From Allostella vacuolata (GTDB taxonomy: Bacteria > Pseudomonadota > Alphaproteobacteria > ATCC43930 > Allostellaceae): a DNA stretch of 64,000 nucleotides. The stretch is taken from contig AP019702.1 in the NCBI GenBank assembly GCA_006739055.1, forward strand, positions 2,259,001 to 2,323,000, given 5' to 3'. The notes below the pieces were generated by a model. It saw nothing but the letters and a program-made list of their open reading frames with translations, was not told the DNA's origin and did not search any database. Every line of letters begins with the position of its first letter. Within the stretch, counting starts at the first letter, position 1. Positions 17,610 to 26,576 of the stretch are shown here, in pieces. The translations under genes were made by a program, and so were the position numbers.

Positions 17610-18020
17610 ATGACCGCCTACGACAAGCCCCTGCCGAAGATCGACACCCTGACCCGGCCCTTCTGGGAGCTGGCGAAGGACCACAAGCTGGCCGTGCAGG
17701 TCTGCAACGAGTGCGGCGACCGGCACTTTCCGGCCAGCCCCGTCTGCCCCAGATGCCTCAGCAAGGACCAGGGGTGGGAGGTGGTGTCGGGCCGCGGCAC
17801 GCTCTTCTCCTGGGTCACCTTCCACCGCGCCTACTGGGGCGGCTTCGCCCGGGACCTGCCATACGACGTCTGCATGGTGGAGCTGGACGAGGGGCCGCTC
17901 TTCGTCAGCAACCTGGTCGATGCGGCCGAGGGCAAGGTCGCCGTCGGCGACCGGGTGGAGGTGGTCTTCGAGGCCGTCACCGACGAGATCACCCTGCCGA
18001 AGTTCAAGCCGGCGAGCTAA
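17610..18020 (+). CDS. Zn-ribbon/OB-fold protein (DUF35 family), partner of thiolase-fold protein
   Basis: A 136-residue protein with an N-terminal rubredoxin-like zinc ribbon (CNEC at about residues 32-35 and CPRC at about 47-50) followed by an OB-fold (GRGTLFSWVTFHRAY to VAVGDRVEVVFE). DUF35 proteins bind acyl-CoA and partner thiolase-fold enzymes, and the gene order here matches that. Gap to the upstream gene is 15 bases, and 33 bases separate it from the first binding-protein gene, so all may be co-transcribed. Confidence 0.88.
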   Translation: MTAYDKPLPKIDTLTRPFWELAKDHKLAVQVCNECGDRHFPASPVCPRCLSKDQGWEVVSGRGTLFSWVTFHRAYWGGFARDLPYDVCMVELDEGPLFVSNLVDAAEGKVAVGDRVEVVFEAVTDEITLPKFKPAS

Positions 18021-18053
18021 CGCCGGGTCAACGCAAACAGTGGAGGAACGACG

Positions 18054-19649
18054 ATGATGCATTCGAGATTCGGCTTGGCAAAGGCGGCGCGCGCCGCCCT
18101 GGTCGCGGCCGGCGTGCTCGCCGCCGCGCAGGCAGCGCCCGTCGCGGCGCAGTCCACCCTCAAGGTCGTCGTCCATGCCGACCTGAAGATCCTCGATCCG
18201 GTGTGGACCACGGCCTTCATCTCCAACCGGCACGGGCTGCTGATCTACGACACGCTGTTCGCGCTCAACTCGAAGCTCGAGCCGATGCCGCAGATGGTGG
18301 GCAAGCACACCGTCAGCGACGACGGGCTGGTCTACACCTTCACGCTCAGGCCCGGCCTCAAGTTCCATGACGGGGCGCCGGTCACCTCGACCGACGTGGT
18401 CGCGTCCTGGAACCGCTGGAACAAGCGCGACCCGATGGGCCAGCGGCTCGCCAGCTTCACCTCCTCGCTCGAAGTGGTCGACGCCTCGACCTTCCGGCTG
18501 ACGCTGAAGGAGAAGTACGGTCTCGTCCTCGAGACCCTGGGCAAGTCGACCGGCAACCTCTTCATCATGCCGGAACGGGTCGCCAAGACGGACTCGGGCC
18601 AGCAGATCAAGGAGTATGTCGGCTCGGGACCCTTCATCTTCGAGCAGAGCGAGTGGCGGCCGGGCAACAAGGTCGTCTATCGCAAGAACCCCGACTACGT
18701 GCCGCGCTCCGACCCGACGGATGCGATGGCCGGGGCCAAGATCGCTAAGGTCGATCGCGTCGAGTGGCTCTACATCCCCGACCACAACACCAGCCTGTCC
18801 GCCCTGCAGGCGGGCGAGGTCGACTATTTCGAGGCGCCGCCGCTCGACTTCATCCCGATCCTGGAGCGCAACCCGCGCATCAAGGTCATCGACATCGAGC
18901 CGCTGGGGCTTCAGGGCATCCTGCGTCCCAACCACCTGTATCCGCCCTTCAACCATCCGAAGGCGCGCCAGGCCCTGCTCTACATGGTCAAGCAGGAAGA
19001 CTACATGCGGGCGGTGGTCGGCAACCCGAAGCTCTACAAGAAGTTCTGCGGCGCGTTCTTCCTCTGCGGCTCCGACAACGAGACGTCGGTCGGCTCCGAG
19101 CCGCTGCAGAAGCAGGACTTCGAGAAGGCCAAGGCCCTGATGAAGGAGGCCGGCTACAACGGCGAGAAGATCGTCGTCCTGCAGCCGACCGACCGGGCGC
19201 AGTACAATGCGATGACGATGGTCACCATCCAGACCCTGCGCAAGGCCGGGCTGAACGTCGACGTGCAGGCGATGGACTGGGGGACGGTGCTGTCGCGGCG
19301 CGCGAACCGCGGCAACCCCTACGAGTCCGGCTATCACCTGTTCCACACGACCCATGGCGGGCCGGGCACGGCCAACCCCGTGTCGAACACCTGGTTCAAC
19401 TCGCGCTGCGAGAAGGCGAACCCGGGCTGGGCGTGTGACATGGAGCTCGACAAGATGGTCGAGGACTGGTCGCGCGAGACCGACCGCACCAAGCGCAAGG
19501 CGATCCTGGAGCGGATCCAGACCCGTGCCTACGAGACCGTGCCCTACGTGCCGATCGGCCAGTACACCCAGCCGATCGCCGTGCGGTCCAACATCGAGGG
19601 CGTTCTCGTCACCAACGTGCCCGTCTACTGGAACATCGAGAAGAAGTGA
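18054..19649 (+). CDS. ABC transporter substrate-binding protein, family 5 (oligopeptide/dipeptide type), copy 1
   Basis: A 531-residue periplasmic binding protein. Residues 1-33 are a signal peptide ending PVAAQ. The SBP_bac_5 core is clear: KILDPVWTTAF, TFTLRPGLKFHDGAPVTSTDV, YVGSGPFIF, and ALQAGEVDYFEAPP. It is a tandem paralogue of the next gene; whole stretches such as SALQAGEVDYFE and AGYNGEKIVVLQPTDR are identical. A TGGAGG ribosome site lies just upstream. It delivers substrate to the DppBCDF-like membrane complex encoded downstream. Family 5 receptors bind peptides but also sugars, opines, glutathione and other solutes. Confidence 0.93.
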   Translation: MMHSRFGLAKAARAALVAAGVLAAAQAAPVAAQSTLKVVVHADLKILDPVWTTAFISNRHGLLIYDTLFALNSKLEPMPQMVGKHTVSDDGLVYTFTLRPGLKFHDGAPVTSTDVVASWNRWNKRDPMGQRLASFTSSLEVVDASTFRLTLKEKYGLVLETLGKSTGNLFIMPERVAKTDSGQQIKEYVGSGPFIFEQSEWRPGNKVVYRKNPDYVPRSDPTDAMAGAKIAKVDRVEWLYIPDHNTSLSALQAGEVDYFEAPPLDFIPILERNPRIKVIDIEPLGLQGILRPNHLYPPFNHPKARQALLYMVKQEDYMRAVVGNPKLYKKFCGAFFLCGSDNETSVGSEPLQKQDFEKAKALMKEAGYNGEKIVVLQPTDRAQYNAMTMVTIQTLRKAGLNVDVQAMDWGTVLSRRANRGNPYESGYHLFHTTHGGPGTANPVSNTWFNSRCEKANPGWACDMELDKMVEDWSRETDRTKRKAILERIQTRAYETVPYVPIGQYTQPIAVRSNIEGVLVTNVPVYWNIEKK

Positions 19650-19659
19650 CGCCTGGCCA

Positions 19660-19691
19660 GGCGGGTGGCCCCTCATGCGGGGCCACCCGCC
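19660..19691 (+). promoter_or_regulatory. Strong intergenic RNA hairpin between tandem binding-protein genes
   Basis: A perfect 13-bp stem (arms 19660-19672 and 19679-19691, beginning GGCGGGTGG) with a six-base loop TCATGC starts 11 bases after the copy 1 stop codon. No T-run follows. Such stems after binding-protein genes commonly protect the upstream mRNA end and raise receptor levels over the membrane subunits. Confidence 0.6.
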
Positions 19692-19720
19692 GCCTCCATC
19701 GATCGACCGGGAGGGTTGCG

Positions 19721-21304
19721 ATGACGACGAGCAAGAAGAGCTGGGTGGCCGCCGCCGGCGCCGCCCTGGTCGCGGGGCTGTTTTCGGTCGCGCCCGCGGC
19801 CGCGGATTCGACGCTGAAGGTGGTGGTCCATGCCGACCTGAAGATCCTCGATCCGGTCTGGACCACCGCCAACATCACCAATCGCCACGGCTACCTGATC
19901 TACGACACCCTGATGGCGCTGGACGAGAAGTACGTCCCGCAGCCGCAGATGGTGGACCGCTACACGATCAGCGGCGACAAGCTGGTCTACACCTTCACCC
20001 TGCGCCCGGGCCTCAAGTTCCATGACGGGCAGCCGGTGACGGCGGCCGATGCCGTCGCCTCGGTGAAGCGCTGGGGCGGGCGCGACCCGATGGGCCAGCG
20101 GCTGATGCAGTTCACGTCCGCGCTGGAGGCGGTCGACGCATCGACCTTCCGGCTGACGCTGAAGGAGCCCTACGGCCTCGTCCTGGAATCCCTGGCGAAG
20201 ACCACCAGCCCGGCCTTCATCATGCCGGAACGGGTCGCGAAGACCGAGGTCTCGACCCAGATCAGCGACTACACCGGCTCCGGCCCCTTCATCTTCGTCA
20301 AGGACGAATGGCGCCCGGGAAACAAGGTCATCTACCGTAAGAACCCCGACTATGTGCCGCGCGCCGAGCCGCCGAGCTACCTGGCCGGCGGCAAGGTCGC
20401 CAAGCTCGACCGGGTGGAATGGCTCTACATCCCCGACGCCAACACCGCGCTCTCCGCGCTGCAGGCGGGCGAGGTCGACTACTTCGAGGTGCCGCCGCTC
20501 GATTTCGTGCCGCTGATGGAGCGCAACCGCAACATCCGGCTCGTCACCATCGACCCGCTCGGCTTCCAGGCTCTGCTGCGGCCCAACTCCCTCTATCCGC
20601 CCTTCAACAACGTGAAGGCGCGCCAGGCCCTCCTGCATATCGTCAAGCAGGAGGACTACATGCGGGCGACCATCGGCAACCCGAACTACTACCGCAAGTT
20701 CTGCGGCGCCTTCTTCATGTGCGGGTCGGAGAACGAGACGGCGGTCGGATCCGAGCCCCTGGCCGGGCAGGATTTCGAGAAGGCCAAGGCCCTGCTCAAG
20801 GAGGCCGGCTACAACGGCGAGAAGATCGTCGTCCTGCAGCCGACCGACCGGTCCGAGTACAACGCGCCGACCATGGTCACCATCCAGAACCTGCGCAAGG
20901 CGGGCGTGAACGTGGAGGTGCAGGCGATGGACTGGGGCACGCTGCTGAGCCGGCGGGCCAAGAAGGACCCGCCGGACCAGGGCGGCTATCACCTGTTCCA
21001 CACCGCCCAGGGCGGCACCAACACCGCCATGCCGGTCGCCAACACCTGGTTCAACACGCGCTGCGACAAGGCGAACCCGGGTTGGGCGTGCGACCTCGAA
21101 CTGGACAAGATGGTCGAGGAATGGTCGCGCGAGCCGGACGTCGCCAAGCGCAAGGCGATCCTGGAGCGCATCCAGACCCGCGCCTACGAGACGGTGCCCT
21201 ACGTCCCGACCGGCCAGTACAACCTGCCGACGGCCGTGCGGAGCAACGTCAAGGGCGTGCTGGTGTCGGGCTTCCCCGTCTACTGGAACATCGAGAAGCA
21301 GTGA
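19721..21304 (+). CDS. ABC transporter substrate-binding protein, family 5, copy 2
   Basis: A 527-residue paralogue of the preceding receptor with its own signal peptide (residues 1-28, ending APAAADST). By eye the mature parts agree over most positions, including STLKVVVHADLKILDPVWTT, VYTFTLRPGLKFHDG and CGAFF(M/L)CGS(E/D)NET. The start at 19721 follows GGGAGGG; an in-frame ATG-free extension to 19646 crosses the hairpin. Two receptors for one permease would widen or tune substrate range. It may equally be a recent duplicate with the same ligand. Confidence 0.93.
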   Translation: MTTSKKSWVAAAGAALVAGLFSVAPAAADSTLKVVVHADLKILDPVWTTANITNRHGYLIYDTLMALDEKYVPQPQMVDRYTISGDKLVYTFTLRPGLKFHDGQPVTAADAVASVKRWGGRDPMGQRLMQFTSALEAVDASTFRLTLKEPYGLVLESLAKTTSPAFIMPERVAKTEVSTQISDYTGSGPFIFVKDEWRPGNKVIYRKNPDYVPRAEPPSYLAGGKVAKLDRVEWLYIPDANTALSALQAGEVDYFEVPPLDFVPLMERNRNIRLVTIDPLGFQALLRPNSLYPPFNNVKARQALLHIVKQEDYMRATIGNPNYYRKFCGAFFMCGSENETAVGSEPLAGQDFEKAKALLKEAGYNGEKIVVLQPTDRSEYNAPTMVTIQNLRKAGVNVEVQAMDWGTLLSRRAKKDPPDQGGYHLFHTAQGGTNTAMPVANTWFNTRCDKANPGWACDLELDKMVEEWSREPDVAKRKAILERIQTRAYETVPYVPTGQYNLPTAVRSNVKGVLVSGFPVYWNIEKQ

Positions 21305-21309
21305 GCCTC

Positions 21310-21339
21310 GGCGGCGCGGCGGGCATCCGCCGCGCCGCC
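21310..21339 (+). promoter_or_regulatory. Strong intergenic RNA hairpin after second binding-protein gene
   Basis: A perfect 13-bp G/C stem (arms 21310-21322 and 21327-21339) with a four-base loop GCAT begins six bases after the stop codon. As with the hairpin at 19660, no T-run follows, and translation resumes at the permease gene 33 bases on. Its sequence is unrelated to the first hairpin although the position is equivalent. Confidence 0.6.
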
Positions 21340-21371
21340 CGCGGCCACGCCTGCCACGTGGAGAGCCGACG

Positions 21372-22313
21372 ATGTGGGGCTATCTGATCCGGCGCATCCT
21401 CGCCGTCATCCCGGTGATGACGGTGGTGGCGGTCGTCGTCTTCCTCATCCTGCACCTCAATCCCGACGACCCGGCCGCGATCATCGCCGGCGACCAGGCG
21501 ACCGCCGCCGACATCGAGAACATCCGCCGCCAGCTCGGCCTCGACCGGCCAGTCTACATCCAGTTCTTCGAATGGGTGGCGCGGCTGGTCCGCGGCGACC
21601 TCGGCTCCTCGATCTTCCTGGAGCGCCCGGTGCTGCACCTGATCCTGGAACGGGTCGAGCCGACCCTGGCCCTGGCCATCAGCACGACCATCTTCTCGGT
21701 GGTGCTGGCGCTGCCGCTCGGCGTGCTGGCGGCATGGAAGGCGGGCAGCTGGATCGATCAGGCGATCATGGCGGTGGCCGTGCTGGCCTTCTCGTTCCCG
21801 GTGTTCCTGATCGGCTACGGGCTGGTGCAGGGGCTGGCGCTGGAATGGGACCTCCTGCCGGTGCAGGGCTTCGTCAGCATCACCGAGGATCCGTCGCGGT
21901 TCCTGGCCCATCTGGTACTGCCGACGATCGCGCTCGGTCTCGTCTACACGGCACTGCTCGCCCGGATGACGCGCAGCACCATGCTGGAGATCCTGAACGA
22001 GGACTATATCCGCACCGCCCGCGCCAAGGGGCTGGCCAATCCCCGCGTCCTGCTGATCCACGCCCTGAAGAACGCCGCCGTGCCGATCGTCACCACGATC
22101 GGCGTCGGCATCGCGCTCCTGATCGGCGGCGTGGTCGTGACCGAGAGCGTGTTCGCCATTCCGGGCGTCGGACGCCTCACCATCGACGCGGTGCTGCACC
22201 GCGACTACCCGGTGATCCAGGGGGTGATCCTGGTGGTCTCGGGCTTCTACGTGCTCATCAACCTCCTGATCGACCTGACCTACACGGTCTTCGATCCGCG
22301 CATCCGCTACTGA
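21372..22313 (+). CDS. ABC transporter permease, DppB/OppB type
   Basis: A 313-residue inner-membrane permease starting MWGYLIRRILAVIPVMTVVAVVVF, the standard first helix of DppB-like proteins. The ATPase-contacting EAA loop is EDYIRTARAKGLANPRVLLIHALKNA, and VTESVFAIPGVGRLTIDAVLHRDYP is the conserved last segment. It follows the two binding proteins and precedes the DppC-type subunit by 16 bases, so it forms half of the channel. Confidence 0.93.
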   Translation: MWGYLIRRILAVIPVMTVVAVVVFLILHLNPDDPAAIIAGDQATAADIENIRRQLGLDRPVYIQFFEWVARLVRGDLGSSIFLERPVLHLILERVEPTLALAISTTIFSVVLALPLGVLAAWKAGSWIDQAIMAVAVLAFSFPVFLIGYGLVQGLALEWDLLPVQGFVSITEDPSRFLAHLVLPTIALGLVYTALLARMTRSTMLEILNEDYIRTARAKGLANPRVLLIHALKNAAVPIVTTIGVGIALLIGGVVVTESVFAIPGVGRLTIDAVLHRDYPVIQGVILVVSGFYVLINLLIDLTYTVFDPRIRY

Positions 22314-22329
22314 CGGCTGGAGGCCAGAC

Positions 22330-23217
22330 ATGACCGACATAACGGCTGACGCGGCAGGCGGCAGCGCGCCCGCTCCGGCGAAGCGGTCCCGGCTCGGCCG
22401 GATCGTCCGCCGCCACCCGATGATGGTCGCGGGCGGGGTGATCCTGGTGACGATGGCCGTGGTCGCGGCCGCAGCACCCCTGCTGGCGCCGCACGACCCG
22501 ATCGAGCTCAACGTCGTCGACCGCCTGCGCCCACCCGACGAGGACTACCTGCTCGGCACCGACGCCTATGGCCGCGACATGCTGAGCCGGATGCTCTACG
22601 GCGCCCGGGTGTCGCTGATCGTCGGCCTGGCGGTGGCGCTGCTCAGCACCGTGCTGGGCCTGCTGATCGGCGTCATCGCCGGCTACTACCGCCTGGCCGA
22701 TGCAATCCTGATGCGCATCATGGACGGGCTGATGGCCATCCCCGGCATCCTGCTGGCGATCGCCCTGATGGCCCTGACCCGGGCCAGCATCGAGGTGGTG
22801 ATCCTGGCCATCACCATTCCCGAGGTGCCGCGCGTCGTCCGCCTGGTGCGGGCGGTGGTGCTGTCGATCCGCGAGCAGACCTACGTCCAGGCGGCGATCG
22901 CCATCGGCACCCGCTTCCCGCGGCTGATGCTGAAGCACATCCTGCCCAACACGGTGGCGCCGCTGGTCGTCCAGGCGACCTACATCTTCGCCCATGCGGT
23001 CCTCGTCGAAGCCTATCTGAGCTTCCTCGGCGTCGGCACCCCGCCCGAGATCCCGAGCTGGGGCAACATCATCGCCGAGGGCCGGCTCTATGTGCAGATC
23101 GCCTTCTGGCAGGTGCTGTTCCCGGGCCTCGCGCTCGCCGTGATGGTCCTGTCGATCAACGTCCTGGGCGACGGTCTGCGCGACATGCTCGACCCCAAGA
23201 TGTCGCGCCGGAGCTGA
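22330..23217 (+). CDS. ABC transporter permease, DppC/OppC type
   Basis: A 295-residue permease with the DppC-type N-terminal region (an approximately 35-residue cytoplasmic tail, one helix, then APHDPIELN and [21 protein letters not shown]). The EAA loop is [26 protein letters not shown], and [23 protein letters not shown] is the family signature before the last helix. Six bases separate it from the first ATPase gene. Confidence 0.93.
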   Translation: MTDITADAAGGSAPAPAKRSRLGRIVRRHPMMVAGGVILVTMAVVAAAAPLLAPHDPIELNVVDRLRPPDEDYLLGTDAYGRDMLSRMLYGARVSLIVGLAVALLSTVLGLLIGVIAGYYRLADAILMRIMDGLMAIPGILLAIALMALTRASIEVVILAITIPEVPRVVRLVRAVVLSIREQTYVQAAIAIGTRFPRLMLKHILPNTVAPLVVQATYIFAHAVLVEAYLSFLGVGTPPEIPSWGNIIAEGRLYVQIAFWQVLFPGLALAVMVLSINVLGDGLRDMLDPKMSRRS

Positions 23218-23223
23218 CCCGTC

Positions 23224-24265
23224 ATGAGCAATGCGAATGTTTCCGCCGGCGCGCCGCCGCCGGCCGGCACGCCGCTCCTGTCCGTGCGCGGGCTGGAGAC
23301 GCGGTTCTTCGACGACGGCATGGCCCTGAAGGCCGTGGACGGCCTGTCCTTCGACGTCGCGCGCGGCGAGACCCTGTGCATCGTCGGGGAGTCCGGCTGC
23401 GGCAAGAGCGTGTCGGCGCTGTCCGTCATGCGCCTGCTGCCGCCGCCGCCCGCATCCCGGGTCGACGGCACCATCCTGCTGGAGGGCCAGGACATCCGTG
23501 CCCTGTCGGAGCGCGAGATGCGCCGCGTGCGCGGCAACTCCATCTCGATGATCTTCCAGGAGCCGATGACCTCGCTCAACCCGGTCGTCACCGTCGGCTA
23601 CCAGATTGCCGAGGCGGTGCGCCAGCACGAGGGCAAGTCCTGGGCCGAGGGCTTCGAGCGGGCGGTCGAGATGCTGCGCCTGGTGCGCATCCCGGAGCCG
23701 GAGCGGCGGGTGAAGGAGTATCCCCACCAGCTGTCCGGCGGCATGCGCCAGCGGGTGATGATCGCCATGGCGCTGGCCTGCCGGCCGCGGGTGCTGCTGG
23801 CGGACGAACCGACCACCGCGCTCGACGTCACCATCCAGGCCCAGATCCTGGAGCTGATGCGCGAGCTGCAGGAGGAGACCGGGACCGCGATCGTCCTCAT
23901 CACCCATGATCTCGGCGTCGTCGCCGAGATGGCCCACCGGGTGGTCGTGATGTATGCCGGCCGCAAGGTCGAGGAAGCGTCGGTCGGCGACCTGTTCGAG
24001 CGGCCCTGCCACCCCTACACGGTCGGCCTGATGGGCTCGATCCCCGAACTCGGCTCGTCGCTGGTGGAGGGGAAGGGGCCGCGCCGCCTGGCGGAGATTC
24101 CCGGCATCGTGCCGTCGCTCCGGGCGATGCCGGCCGGCTGCCGCTTCGCCCCGCGCTGCCCGCTCGCCACCGACCGCTGCCGTACCGAGATGCCGCCCCT
24201 GGAGGAGCATCGTCCCCGCCATTGGAGCGCCTGCTGGCACTGGGAGCGCGCGCAGGAGGCCATCC

Positions 24266-24279
<14 letters not shown>
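23224..24279 (+). CDS. ABC transporter ATP-binding protein, DppD/OppD type
   Basis: A 351-residue ATPase: Walker [12 protein letters not shown]-loop in [13 protein letters not shown], signature [15 protein letters not shown], Walker [13 protein letters not shown] and switch histidine in VLITHDLG. The C-terminal oligopeptide-transporter domain holds the Cys-containing [13 protein letters not shown] segment. The end overlaps the next ATPase gene by 14 bases, which indicates translational coupling of the heterodimer. Confidence 0.94.
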
Positions 24280-25261
<982 letters not shown>

Positions 25262-25348
25262 TGCCAGCAGCATTGGTGCAGTCGATGCTGCGCCGCCGCA
25301 CCGGGCCTGCTATGAGGCTTGCGTGCTCGTATGGCGGGATGAACGGGG

Positions 25349-26440
25349 ATGCGCGGTTCGCGGTCTAGGGGTGGGGCAGGGTCGGACGGCCAGGCGCTGG
25401 TGCGGCTGGCCGATGTCGCCGCCGCGGCCGGGGTGTCGTCGGCGACCGTGTCCCGGGCCTTCAACATGCCGGGACTGGTGCGCGAGGACGTGCGGGCGCG
25501 CATCCTGGCCACCGCCGACGACCTCGGCTACGTCGCGCACGGCGCGGCGCGCACGCTCGCCTCGAAGCGCTCGCGGACGTTCGGCGCCATCGTGCCGACC
25601 CTGAACAACACGATCTTCGCCCGGGCGATCGACGCCTTCCAGCGGCGGGTGGAGGAACGCGGCTACATCCTGCTGCTGACCAGCTCGGAGTATGACGAGG
25701 AGCGGGAATGGCAGCGCGCGCGGGCCCTGGTGGAGCGCGGCGTGGACGGGCTGATGCTGGTCGGCGGCGATCACGATCCTCGCCTGATCCACCTGCTGGA
25801 GGTCACGGGCAAGCCCTTCGTCAATGCCTGGAGCATCGATCGCCGGGCGGGGCAGGCCGCGGTCGGCTATGACAGCCGGGCGCTGGGCAACCTGGTCTTC
25901 GACCATCTGGTCGAGCTCGGCCATCGCGAGTTCGCGGTGGTCACCGGCTCGACCCGGCACAACGACCGGGTCGCCGGCCGGCTTCTCGGCATGGCCGACG
26001 CCATGCGGCGGCACGGGCTGTACATGCCGCCAGCGCGGATGATCCACCGCCGCTATTCGATCGAGGAAGGCCGTGCCGCCTTCCGCGACCTGGCGGCCCA
26101 GGGCGCCCTGCCGACCGCCATCGTCTGCGGCAACGACATCCTGGCGGCGGGGGTGCTGTTCGAGGCGCTGGCCCAGGGTGTCGCGGTGCCGCGGGACCTG
26201 TCGATCATCGGCAATGGCGATCTCGACATCGCCGCCCATACCGAGCCCGGCCTCAGCACCGTGCTGACGCCCAAGGTCGAGATCGGCAACTGGGCGGCCG
26301 ACTATCTGCTGGCGCGGGTCGAGGGGCACGAGATCGAGCTGCCGGCCGAACTGCCGGTGACGCTGGTGCTCCGCGGCACCACCGCGCCGCCGCCCGTGCG
26401 GCGCCGGGCGCCAGCCGAGAAGGGCCGGGTACCCGCCTGA
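25349..26440 (+). CDS. LacI family transcriptional regulator
   Basis: A 363-residue LacI/GalR-type repressor. The helix-turn-helix and hinge region is at about residues 17-70 (VRLADVAAAAGVSSATVSRAFN), followed by a periplasmic-binding-like effector domain starting RTFGAIVPTLNNTIFARAIDAF, with VCGNDILAAGVLFEA and DISIIGNGDLDIA-like segments near the end. A short inverted repeat GCAGCAT/ATGCTGC (25267-25273, 25285-25291) lies upstream. The flanking transporter and gamma-glutamyltransferase genes are the natural targets. Its layout matches the second LacI protein at 33540. Confidence 0.91.
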   Translation: MRGSRSRGGAGSDGQALVRLADVAAAAGVSSATVSRAFNMPGLVREDVRARILATADDLGYVAHGAARTLASKRSRTFGAIVPTLNNTIFARAIDAFQRRVEERGYILLLTSSEYDEEREWQRARALVERGVDGLMLVGGDHDPRLIHLLEVTGKPFVNAWSIDRRAGQAAVGYDSRALGNLVFDHLVELGHREFAVVTGSTRHNDRVAGRLLGMADAMRRHGLYMPPARMIHRRYSIEEGRAAFRDLAAQGALPTAIVCGNDILAAGVLFEALAQGVAVPRDLSIIGNGDLDIAAHTEPGLSTVLTPKVEIGNWAADYLLARVEGHEIELPAELPVTLVLRGTTAPPPVRRRAPAEKGRVPA

Positions 26441-26576
26441 AACGGCCTCCGCCCTGCGCGAATCCGCTTTCGCGGCCGGGTGATTGCGCTAGGCTTGCTG
26501 CATCCATGGTTCCGGCCGGGTTCTCCGGCGCAGGGGACTTTCCAGCGAAGACGACAGGCGAGGGGAGACGCACCCG

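Noticed and set aside
16446-19676. A very long minus-strand open frame (over 1000 codons) across the thiolase-fold, DUF35 and first receptor genes
   Set aside because: It is low-complexity, His/Asp/Arg/Val-rich translation typical of the complementary strand of high-GC genes. Recognisable families are all on the plus strand.
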